Assembly: GCF_013522825.1 (NCBI RefSeq) | Contig: NZ_JAAMQZ010000014.1 | Coordinates: 1-64,000 of the forward strand | Source of the DNA: Stutzerimonas stutzeri | GTDB lineage: Bacteria; Pseudomonadota; Gammaproteobacteria; Pseudomonadales; Pseudomonadaceae | Length of the DNA stretch: 64,000 nucleotides | Direction: 5' to 3' | Shown: in pieces, positions 8,730 to 16,128 of the stretch | Position numbering within the stretch: the first letter of the stretch is position 1 | How the letters are laid out: each line of letters starts with the position of its first letter | Program-made: the position numbers and the translations under genes | The notes under the pieces: generated by a model | Seen by the model: the letters and a program-made list of their open reading frames with translations, nothing else | Database searches by the model: none | What the model was told of the DNA's origin: nothing

Positions 8730-9226
8730 AGCGCAAGACAATCACAGCCCTGCTGGGCCTGGCGATGCTGCTGTCCGGCACCCCGGCCAATGCCAGCGAG
8801 GAGATGAGTTACGAGGCCTACATCGACAGCCCCAAGCGAATCAAATGCATGTACGGCTACGTCACCGCCAAGACCGGCAATTTCGAGGCGGCCAAAGCCA
8901 TCTTCGAGGACTGCGTGGCGCGCTGGAACGACGTCTATTCGCTGATCTGGCTGGCGCAGATGTACGAGAACGGCAACGGCGTCGAGCCTGACCTTTCCCG
9001 ATCCGCCGCACTGCTCAGGCAGGGCGCGGAACAGCCCGACAACGTCAGCTACGTGAGCCTCGCGCGTTACCACTGGGGCGTGGCCCTGGCCGAAGGGCGC
9101 GGCGTGGAAGCTGATCGCGCGGCGGCGCGCGTGTGGCTGCTGCGCGCCGCGGCGGACGGCCAGACTGAAGCCAACGATTACCTGCTGCGCCTGGACGAAA
9201 CCAGCAACACCGATTCGCTCCGCTAG
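8726..9226 (+). CDS. SEL1/TPR-repeat periplasmic protein of the PQQ-ABC operon
   Basis: The protein has 166 residues with a signal peptide (cleavage after NAS near residue 24). Two SEL1-like repeats are visible (LIWLAQMYENGNGVEPDLSR and LARYHWGVALAEGRGVEADR), each followed by an AALL/ARVWLLRAA helix. SEL1 repeats form alpha-solenoids for protein-protein contact. The gene overlaps the preceding one by 4 bp and is 41 bp before the beta-propeller gene. It probably scaffolds components of the periplasmic system, which is inference from fold and location. Confidence 0.8.
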   Translation: MKRKTITALLGLAMLLSGTPANASEEMSYEAYIDSPKRIKCMYGYVTAKTGNFEAAKAIFEDCVARWNDVYSLIWLAQMYENGNGVEPDLSRSAALLRQGAEQPDNVSYVSLARYHWGVALAEGRGVEADRAAARVWLLRAAADGQTEANDYLLRLDETSNTDSLR

Positions 9227-9267
9227 CCCAAAGCCGGCCACACATAACGACAAAAGAGAGCCCGACC

Positions 9268-10239
9268 ATGACCCGAACCCTCCTTGCCGCCGCCATTTCC
9301 TGCGCCCTGGCGTGCGCCAGTGCGTCCGCCCTGGCCGCCAGCGCATACGTTTCCAACGAGAAGGACAACACCATCAGCGTGATCGATCTTGTCACCATGG
9401 AAACGGTCGAGACACTGGAGGTCGGCATGCGCCCACGCGGCCTCACCCTGTCCCATGACAACAAGCTGCTCTATATCTGCGCCAGCGATTCGGACACCGT
9501 GCAGGTGATGGACCTGGCCACGCGGCAGATCATCAAGCAACTGCCTTCCGGCGCCGATCCCGAACAGTTCGCCCTGCACCCGAACAACAAGTGGCTGTAT
9601 ATCTCCAACGAGGACGATGCCCTGGTCACCGTGGTAGACGTGGACGACGGACAGGTGCTGGCGCAGATCGACGTCGGCGTCGAGCCCGAAGGCATGGCCG
9701 TCAGCCCCGACGGCAAATGGGCGGTGAACACCAGCGAAACCACCAACATGCTGCACTGGATCGATACCGCCAGCAACGAACTGGTGGACAACACCCTGGT
9801 CGATCAGCGCCCACGGCACGTCGAGTTCACCCAGGACAGCAAGCTCCTCTGGGCCTCGTCGGAAATCGGCGGCACGGTCAGCGTGGTCGATGTGGCACAG
9901 CGGCAGATCATCAAGACGCTGAATTTCGCCATCAAGGGCGTCCACCCGGACCGGGTTCAGCCGGTGGGCATCAAGCTCAGCTCGGACGGCAATTACGCCT
10001 TCGTCGCCCTCGGTCCGGCCAACCATATCGCCGTGGTCGATGCGCAGACCTACGAGGTGCTCGATTACCTGCTGGTGGGTCGGCGCGTCTGGCATATGGC
10101 GTTCAATACCGACGAAAGCCAGTTGCTGACCACCAACGGCGTCAGCGGCGATGTCTCGGTGATCGACGTGAAGAGCCTCAAAGTGATCAAGTCGATCAAG
10201 GTCGGGCGTTACCCCTGGGGCGTGGTGGTGACGCCATGA
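9268..10239 (+). CDS. PQQ-catabolism-associated YVTN beta-propeller protein (TIGR03866 type)
   Basis: The protein has 323 residues with a signal peptide ending at ALA (near 24). Seven propeller blades with the YVTN-like pattern follow, for example SAYVSNEKDNTISVIDL, KWLYISNEDDALVTVVDV and NYAFVALGPANHIAVVDA. It is a soluble periplasmic beta-propeller found only with PQQ alcohol systems of this type. The stop TGA overlaps the ATG of the ATPase gene, so the two are translationally coupled. No haem or catalytic motif is seen; a binding or scaffold role is likely. Confidence 0.88.
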   Translation: MTRTLLAAAISCALACASASALAASAYVSNEKDNTISVIDLVTMETVETLEVGMRPRGLTLSHDNKLLYICASDSDTVQVMDLATRQIIKQLPSGADPEQFALHPNNKWLYISNEDDALVTVVDVDDGQVLAQIDVGVEPEGMAVSPDGKWAVNTSETTNMLHWIDTASNELVDNTLVDQRPRHVEFTQDSKLLWASSEIGGTVSVVDVAQRQIIKTLNFAIKGVHPDRVQPVGIKLSSDGNYAFVALGPANHIAVVDAQTYEVLDYLLVGRRVWHMAFNTDESQLLTTNGVSGDVSVIDVKSLKVIKSIKVGRYPWGVVVTP

Positions 10240-10952
10240 GTGCCCTGCGGGTCGAGCACCTCGGCTTTGCCTATGGGGATCGGCAGGCTCTGCGGGATGT
10301 CGGCTTCACTGCCGCAGCCGGGCGTTTCACCGCCCTGCTCGGCCCCAATGGCGCCGGCAAGTCCACCCTGATCGCCCTGCTCACCCGCCTCTATGATCTG
10401 CAGCAGGGCGAAATCCGCGTGGCCGGTTACAGCCTGCGCACGCACCCGCGCGAGGCGCTGCGACGCCTCGGCGTGGTATTCCAGCAAAGCACCCTGGATC
10501 TGGACCTCAGCGTCGAACAGAACCTGCGTTACCACGCCGCCCTGCATGGCATGCCGCGCGTGCTGGCCAACGAGCGCATCGAGCAGGAACTGCAACGCCA
10601 GCAGCTCATCGAGCGACGCAAGAGCCGGGTGCGCGAACTCAATGGCGGCCATCGCCGCCGGGTCGAAATCGCGCGCGCATTGCTGCACAAGCCGAGCCTG
10701 TTGCTGCTCGACGAAGCCAGCGTCGGCCTGGACCCCGCCAGCCGCCAGGCGCTCAACCTTCACGTACGTTCGCTGTGCCAGAGCGAAGGCATGAGCGTGC
10801 TGTGGACCACGCACCTGCTCGATGAAGTGCAGAGCGACGACGAACTGCTGATCCTCAATCGCGGCAGCCTGGTGGCTCAAGGCCGCGCCGATGAGCTTTC
10901 AGCCGCCGATGGCAGCCTGGAGAAAACCTTCGCCCGCCTGACCCGCGTTTGA
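10236..10952 (+). CDS. ABC transporter ATP-binding subunit, PQQ alcohol system (TIGR03864, PedA-like)
   Basis: The protein has 238 residues. Walker A is GPNGAGKST (about 36-44), the Q-loop is VVFQQS, Walker B is LLLLDEASVGLD, and the H-loop is TTHLLDE. The signature motif reads LNGGH instead of LSGGQ, as in other members of this subfamily. ATP hydrolysis here should drive the permease encoded downstream; sequence type resembles ABC-2 exporters of the CcmA/NodI class. The start overlaps the preceding stop. A 241-bp stretch with family A repeats separates it from the permease gene, which is unusual inside an operon. Confidence 0.92.
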   Translation: MSALRVEHLGFAYGDRQALRDVGFTAAAGRFTALLGPNGAGKSTLIALLTRLYDLQQGEIRVAGYSLRTHPREALRRLGVVFQQSTLDLDLSVEQNLRYHAALHGMPRVLANERIEQELQRQQLIERRKSRVRELNGGHRRRVEIARALLHKPSLLLLDEASVGLDPASRQALNLHVRSLCQSEGMSVLWTTHLLDEVQSDDELLILNRGSLVAQGRADELSAADGSLEKTFARLTRV

Positions 10953-10963
10953 AAAACATAAAC

Positions 10964-11123
10964 CGTAGCCTGGATGAGATGCGCAGGCGCAACCTGATGC
11001 TTCGAAGGCATACCCTGACTCTGCCCGTCGGGTTGATAAAGCGTAACCCGACCTACGCAGCCACAGCCATTTGTAGGTCGGATTAGCCAAAGGCGTAATC
11101 CGACAATCCGAAGGCGTAATCCC
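10964..11123. repeat. Family A repeat block inside the PQQ-ABC operon
   Basis: Copies at 11027-11056 (GTCGGGTTGATAAAGCG, ending CCCGACCTAC) and 11072-11104 (GTAGGTCGGATTAGCC start) plus a degenerate piece before them lie between the ATPase and permease genes. They could attenuate or process the message between the two subunits. Confidence 0.8.
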
Positions 11124-11193
11124 TAACGCCAACCCTTGCATGAACCCCATGACGGAAGCGCCTGCGCGATTCCGTCCTACTGGAGACCTGTCC

Positions 11194-11991
11194 ATGAATG
11201 CCCACTGGGAATGCCTGCGCGCCATCGTGTTCCGCGAGTGGCTGCGTTTCGTCCAGCAGCGCTCACGCTTTTTCAGCGCCCTGGTGCGGCCACTGTTGTG
11301 GCTGGTGGTGTTCGCCGCCGGTTTCCGTGCCGCCCTGGGCATCGCCATCATCGAGCCCTACGACACCTACATCACCTACGAGACCTACATCGTGCCGGGG
11401 CTGGCCTGCATGATCCTGCTGTTCAACGGCATGCAGGGCTCGCTGTCGATGGTCTACGACCGCGAGATGGGCAGCATGCGCGTGCTGCTGACCAGCCCCA
11501 TGCCGCGCAGCTTTCTACTGGCCAGCAAACTCCTGGCCACCGCGCTGATTTCGCTGCTGCAGGTCTATGCCTTCCTGTTGATCGCCTGGTTCTACGGCGT
11601 GCAGCCGCCCATGGCGGGGCTGCTGGCCGCCCTGCCGGCGCTGCTGCTGGTCGCGCTGCTGCTCAGTGCGCTGGGCCTGCTGCTGTCCAACGGCATTCGC
11701 CAGCTGGAGAACTTTGCCGGGGTGATGAATTTCGTCATCTTTCCCATGTTCTTCCTGTCCTCGGCGCTCTATCCGCTGTGGAAGATGCGCGAAGCCAGCG
11801 ACTGGCTGTACTGGATCTGCGCCCTCAACCCCTTCACCCACGCCGTGGAACTGGTGCGCTTTGCCCTGTATCAGCGTTTCAACCCAACGGCCCTGGCGAT
11901 CTGCTGTGGGCTGACCCTGCTGTTCGTCGTACTCGCCATCGTCAGCTTCAATCCGCAGCACGCCACCCTGCGCCGCGGCACCGGCCAGTGA
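11194..11991 (+). CDS. ABC-2 type permease of the PQQ alcohol system (PedC-like)
   Basis: The protein has 265 residues with six hydrophobic segments (about 28-46, 60-80, 105-130, 140-165, 170-190 and 225-250). It has the ABC-2 features EMGSMRVLLTSPMPRS after the first pair and NFVIFPMFFLSSALYPL near the fifth. This is the partner of the ATPase at 10236, together predicted to export or extract an alcohol-related compound or lipid; substrate unknown. The ATG at 11194 has GGAG 8 bp upstream. An in-frame ATG at 11140 would add a poor 18-residue leader, so it was not used. Confidence 0.9.
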   Translation: MNAHWECLRAIVFREWLRFVQQRSRFFSALVRPLLWLVVFAAGFRAALGIAIIEPYDTYITYETYIVPGLACMILLFNGMQGSLSMVYDREMGSMRVLLTSPMPRSFLLASKLLATALISLLQVYAFLLIAWFYGVQPPMAGLLAALPALLLVALLLSALGLLLSNGIRQLENFAGVMNFVIFPMFFLSSALYPLWKMREASDWLYWICALNPFTHAVELVRFALYQRFNPTALAICCGLTLLFVVLAIVSFNPQHATLRRGTGQ

Positions 11992-12344
11992 TGGCTGTAC
12001 TTTGGTAGCGCCCGCTCGATGCCAATGAAGGATTTTGCCCCGCAGCTCCCAGGAATCTAATTGGAGCGCCACCGCCGCCACGGCCGGTGGCCATCATTTG
12101 CAAAACCGACCCGGAGTCGTGGATGCGCAAGTCTCGGATACACCTGGGTGGCTTCCTGAAGCTCAGCCTCGCGGTGGAGCCACGGGTGTCGCCAAACACA
12201 GGCGCTACGCCGCTCGCCTCACAACTGCTGCGCAACGACACCTGGCAGCAGGCCGGCTGAGCCCATCAGCGCCCGCTCGCCGAGCGCGTACCCCTGCGGG
12301 AACGCCTCGCATTTCCCAACACAACAACAACATTGGTAGCCAAC
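11992..12344. promoter_or_regulatory. Spacer upstream of the TonB receptor
   Basis: This 353-bp gap has the box TACTTTGGTA at 11998-12007, a few bases after the permease stop and about 340 bp before the receptor start. A GC-rich palindromic stretch lies at about 12067-12092 (GCCACCGCCGCCACGGCCGG). A 45-codon frame (12123-12260) is open but has no recognisable ribosome site or family and is not called. No cobalamin-riboswitch-like core was seen. Confidence 0.45.
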
Positions 12345-14840
12345 ATGCCTACAGCCACCCCGTTCCGCCTGAGCACTCTGGCGTTGCTCATGGCCCCCGC
12401 TTGCGTGACGCCCCTGGCCGCAAAAGCCGCGGAAACAGAGCCGGTGCTCACCCTCGAACAGATGAATGTGGTCAGCACCCTGCTGCTACCCTCGCTGGGT
12501 GTACCGGAAGACAGCGTGGCCGCGCCGATACAGGGCTTCAGCGACGAGGACCTGCGTAACAGTCAGGCCCTGGGGTTGGCCGACTACCTCAAGCGACAGA
12601 CTCCCGGTGTCTACGTCAACGAGATCCAGAACAATCCGCTGCAACCGGACATCAACTACCGCGGTTTCACCGCCTCCCCCCTTCTGGGCACACCCCAGGG
12701 GCTGTCGCTGTACGTCGATGGCGTGCGCATGAACCAGCCATTCGGCGACGTGGTGAGCTGGGACCTGATCCCCTCCAACGCCATTTCCAGCGTCTCGCTG
12801 GCTCCCGGCAGCAACCCCGTCTTCGGCCTCAACACCCTGGGCGGCGCCCTCTCGGTGCAGACCAAAAGCGGTCACGACAATCCCGGCGGCGCGCTGCAGA
12901 GCACCATCGGTTCCCACGGTCGGATGATCCAGGAAGCCGAATACGGCGACAGTGCCGGTCGCTGGGACTGGTTCCTGGCAGGCACCTACTTCGAGGAAGA
13001 CGGCTGGCGCGAGCATTCCGAATCCGACGCCCAGAACCTGTTCGGCAAGCTCGGCTGGTACGGCGATGCCACCGATCTCAAACTGACCTACAGCTTCGCC
13101 GACACCGACCTCAACGGTAACGGCATGGTGCCCAAAAGTTTCCTGCGCCGGGACTACGACAGCGTCTACACCCACCCGGACAACACCCAGAACACCTCCA
13201 ACTTCCTCAACCTGCAGTGGGACCACCGCTACAACGACAATCTGATGCTGTCCGGCAACGCCTACTACCGCCACATCAAGACCGACACCTTCAACGGAGA
13301 CATCAACGACGAAGCCCTGCCCGAGGGCGTCGGCAATCCGGGGCAGAACATCCTGCTCAACCCCGGCGCCTATACACCGGTCGGCAACCTGGCCGCCTGT
13401 ATCGACGAATTCGAACCAGGCGGCGAGCCGGGCGAGAAATGCACCGGCATGATCAACCGCACCCACACCGTGCAAAGCAACGCCGGCGTTTTCAGCCAGC
13501 TGTCCGTGCGCAACCGGCTATTCGGCAAGGACAATACCTTCGCCATCGGCGGTGGCTTCGATTACAGCCAGGTGCGCTTCGACCAGTCAGCCGAATACGG
13601 CGCCCTCACCGCCGACCGCGGCATCATCGGCACCGGCGTGTTCTCCGAGGCGGGCAATGCCTTCAACATGGACGGCGAACTGGACGACAGCGCGGTAAAG
13701 CTAAAGGGCGATACCCGCACCTGGAGCCTGTACGGCAGCGATACCCTGACCCTCGCCGAGGGGCTGAACCTGACCCTGTCCGGTCGCTACAACCATGTCT
13801 CGGTGCGCAACCACGACCAACTGACCCACTACGAACTCAATGCCGCCGGCGACGGCCTGAGCGACGACATCGACGAAAACGCCTCGCTCAGCGGCACGCA
13901 CAGTTTCAGTCGCTTCAACCCCGCCATCGGCCTGACCTTCAGCCCGAGCAGAAGCCTGACCACCTATATCGGCTACAGCGAAGGCAGCCGTACCCCCACC
14001 ACCATCGAACTGGGCTGCGCCAACCCCGAGTCCCCCTGTCGCCTGCCCAACTCCATGGCCGGCGACCCGCCGCTGGAGCAGGTGGTCACCAAGACCTGGG
14101 AAGCCGGCCTGCGTGGCCTGATCGGCGACAACGCGCAGTGGAATGCCGGGGTGTTCAGCTCGCGCAACCTCGACGACATCATGTTCGTCTCCTCCAGTAC
14201 CAGCGGCAGCGGTTATTTCGACAACTTCGGTGAAACCCGCCGGCGTGGCGTCGAAGCCGGTATCGCCGGCACCTGGGGCGCGTGGATGCTGGGTGCCAAC
14301 TACACCTTCATCGACGCCACCTACCAGTCGAACGAAACCTTCATGGGCGAGGCCAACAGCAGCGCGGATGACGGCAACATCAGCGTGAAATCCGGCGACC
14401 GCATTCCCATGATCCCGCGCAATATCCTCAAGCTCTCGGCCCGCTACGCAGTCACCGAGCAGTTCAGCATCGGCGCCGACGCCATCAGTGTTTCGGGCTC
14501 CTACGCCCGTGGCAACGAGAACAACGACCACCAGAGCGGCGGCCTGTACCTGGGCAGCGGCAAGGTCGGCGGCTACACCGTGTTCAACCTCAACGGCGCC
14601 TACCAGATCACCCCACAGTGGCGCGTGTTCGCCCAGGTCAACAACCTCTTCGACCGCGAATACGCCACCGCCGCCATGCTCGGCGTCAACCCCTTCGATG
14701 CCGGCGGCGTGATGCGCACCGATGGCGCGGCAGCCAATGGTACGGTCAATGGTCGGCGCAGCAACTCGGTGGGCGAGACCTTCGTCGCCCCCGGCGCGCC
14801 GCGCACCGCCTGGTTGGGGGTGCGCTGGCAGTTCGACTAG
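12345..14840 (+). CDS. Large TonB-dependent outer-membrane receptor within the alcohol/PQQ cluster
   Basis: The protein has 831 residues with a signal peptide ending near AKAA (residue 27). The plug domain at about 30-170 includes LADYLKRQTPGVYVNEIQ and YRGFTASPLLGTPQGL. The C-terminal barrel ends in APRTAWLGVRWQFD with a terminal aromatic-x-Asp. A loop between Cys residues is strongly acidic (CIDEFEPGGEPGEKC, about residues 351-365). The ligand is unknown. The location, between the PQQ-ABC operon and agmR, suggests uptake of something needed by the dehydrogenase, such as PQQ or a metal complex, but this is inference. No Fur-like box was found in front. The ATG at 12345 is chosen over TTG 12333. 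Confidence 0.88.
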   Translation: MPTATPFRLSTLALLMAPACVTPLAAKAAETEPVLTLEQMNVVSTLLLPSLGVPEDSVAAPIQGFSDEDLRNSQALGLADYLKRQTPGVYVNEIQNNPLQPDINYRGFTASPLLGTPQGLSLYVDGVRMNQPFGDVVSWDLIPSNAISSVSLAPGSNPVFGLNTLGGALSVQTKSGHDNPGGALQSTIGSHGRMIQEAEYGDSAGRWDWFLAGTYFEEDGWREHSESDAQNLFGKLGWYGDATDLKLTYSFADTDLNGNGMVPKSFLRRDYDSVYTHPDNTQNTSNFLNLQWDHRYNDNLMLSGNAYYRHIKTDTFNGDINDEALPEGVGNPGQNILLNPGAYTPVGNLAACIDEFEPGGEPGEKCTGMINRTHTVQSNAGVFSQLSVRNRLFGKDNTFAIGGGFDYSQVRFDQSAEYGALTADRGIIGTGVFSEAGNAFNMDGELDDSAVKLKGDTRTWSLYGSDTLTLAEGLNLTLSGRYNHVSVRNHDQLTHYELNAAGDGLSDDIDENASLSGTHSFSRFNPAIGLTFSPSRSLTTYIGYSEGSRTPTTIELGCANPESPCRLPNSMAGDPPLEQVVTKTWEAGLRGLIGDNAQWNAGVFSSRNLDDIMFVSSSTSGSGYFDNFGETRRRGVEAGIAGTWGAWMLGANYTFIDATYQSNETFMGEANSSADDGNISVKSGDRIPMIPRNILKLSARYAVTEQFSIGADAISVSGSYARGNENNDHQSGGLYLGSGKVGGYTVFNLNGAYQITPQWRVFAQVNNLFDREYATAAMLGVNPFDAGGVMRTDGAAANGTVNGRRSNSVGETFVAPGAPRTAWLGVRWQFD

Positions 14841-14852
14841 AGCCGATGACAT

Positions 14853-14871
14853 GGCCCCGGCTGCCGGGGCC
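14853..14871 (+). terminator. Hairpin after the TonB receptor gene
   Basis: Perfect 8-bp stem GGCCCCGG/CCGGGGCC with a 3-nt loop, 13 bp after the stop. No T-run follows, so Rho-independent function is uncertain. Confidence 0.45.
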
Positions 14872-15142
14872 TGCACGGGATAGCGGCATTGACCCGCGCA
14901 CGGGCCATCGCTGGTATTCTCCCGCCGCTCGGAGTGTGGGCTGGCTGGAGTTACGGCTGCAACGCTGCGCGACCGCTACCCGCAAAGGGTCACTACTACT
15001 TTGGTGCCGGTTCAAGTGTCGATTGTAGGATTTCAAAAAGACGCTCGGTGAACTGTAATGTGTCCGACCGAAGTACTGGGGCATTACAAGCCCTCGTACA
15101 CACGATCTGCACACCATAATCAAAACAATGAGGTGACCGGTC
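14872..15142 (+). promoter_or_regulatory. agmR upstream region with TACTTTGG box
   Basis: With the hairpin before it, this fills the 302-bp gap between the receptor stop and agmR. TACTTTGGTG lies at 14997-15006, preceded by TACTAC. The region is otherwise non-coding by eye. A ribosome site GAGGTGA (15130-15136) precedes the TTG start at 15143. Confidence 0.45.
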
Positions 15143-15808
15143 TTGTACAAGATACTGATCGCAGACGACCATCCGCTCTTCCGCGAAGCCATTCACAATG
15201 TCATCAATGACGGCTTTCCGGGCAGCGAGATATTGGAAACGGCCGATCTCGACAGCGCTCTGGCGCTAACACTGGAAAACGACGACCTGGACCTGGTGCT
15301 GCTGGACCTGAACATGCCCGGCATGCACGGCCTCAATGGCCTGATCAACCTGCGCAACGAAGCGCCGACCATTCCGGTGGTGATCGTTTCCGCCGAACAG
15401 GACAAGCAGATCGTGCTGCAGGCCATCACCTACGGCGCCTGCGGTTTTATCACCAAGTCCTCACCACGGGCACAGATGACCGAAGCCATCGAGCAGATCC
15501 TCAACGGCAATGTCTACCTGCCCTCGGACATTATCCGCAGCCAGAAGGCGACCACCCGCCATTCCCATCACAATGAATCGAGCATCCCGCCCGAGCTTCT
15601 GCAGGCGCTGACCCGCAAGCAGTTGCTGGTGCTGGAGCGCATGACCAAGGGTGAGTCGAACAAGCAGATCGCCTACAACCTCGACATCGCCGAAACCACG
15701 GTCAAGGCCCACGTCTCGGCCATCCTGCGCAAGCTCAACGTGCACAACCGGGTGCAGGCGATTCTCTCGGCGGGCGATATCGATTTCGCGGCTTATCTGC
15801 GCCGCTGA
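15143..15808 (+). CDS. agmR: LuxR/NarL-family response regulator AgmR (ErbR/PedR1)
   Basis: The protein has 221 residues. The receiver domain has D8/D9 and phospho-acceptor D55 in [10 protein letters not shown], and K in FITKSS. The LuxR helix-turn-helix lies at about 155-215 ([21 protein letters not shown]). The N-terminus [20 protein letters not shown] matches AgmR, an activator of glycerol/ethanol oxidation genes in Pseudomonas (ErbR in P. aeruginosa). The start is TTG: GAGGTGA lies 6 bp upstream and the only nearby ATG (15128) runs into a stop at once. No cognate kinase is directly adjacent; the hybrid kinase on the opposite strand is a possible partner. Confidence 0.93.
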   Translation: MYKILIADDHPLFREAIHNVINDGFPGSEILETADLDSALALTLENDDLDLVLLDLNMPGMHGLNGLINLRNEAPTIPVVIVSAEQDKQIVLQAITYGACGFITKSSPRAQMTEAIEQILNGNVYLPSDIIRSQKATTRHSHHNESSIPPELLQALTRKQLLVLERMTKGESNKQIAYNLDIAETTVKAHVSAILRKLNVHNRVQAILSAGDIDFAAYLRR

Positions 15809-15811
15809 ACC

Positions 15812-16107
15812 GTAGGGCCGAATTCATTCGGCCATGGATTCGTGGGTCGGGTCACGCTTCACCGACCCGACGGGCGGAGTTCGGGGTTATCGCCTGGTTA
15901 CGCTCCGCAACGTCGGATTACGCCTTCGGCTAATCCGACCTACAAAGCCAAAAGCAAGCTCTGTAGGTCGGGTCACGCTTCATCGACCCGACGAGCGGGG
16001 TCGGGGTTATTCGCCGGGTTACGCGCCGCCTCGTCGGATTACGCCTTCGGCTAATCCGACCTACAAAGCCCAAAGCGGGCTCTGCGTTGTTGTAGGTCGG
16101 GTCACAG
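15812..16107. repeat. Tandem array of ~120-bp units built from family A and B repeats
   Basis: This fills the 320-bp gap between agmR and nahK. After one family B palindrome (15812-15833), a composite unit starts at 15842, again at 15963 and partly at about 16092. Each unit runs from GTAGGTCGGGTCACGC through TCGGGGTTAT to GTCGGATTACGCCTTCGG and CTAATCCGACCTAC. The period is 121 then 129 bp. No ribosome site or gene is seen. Confidence 0.85.
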
Positions 16108-16128
16108 CTCGCACCGCGAATGGCTTTC

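Noticed and set aside
12123..12260. 45-codon frame before the TonB receptor
   Set aside because: No ribosome site, no recognisable family; also does not look like PqqA (no E-x-x-x-Y core).
11992..12344. Cobalamin or other riboswitch before the TonB receptor
   Set aside because: No conserved B12-box-like sequence or fitting stem layout could be found by eye.
15842..16107. Possible CRISPR array
   Set aside because: Repeat units are about 120 bp, contiguous and without unique spacers; no cas genes.
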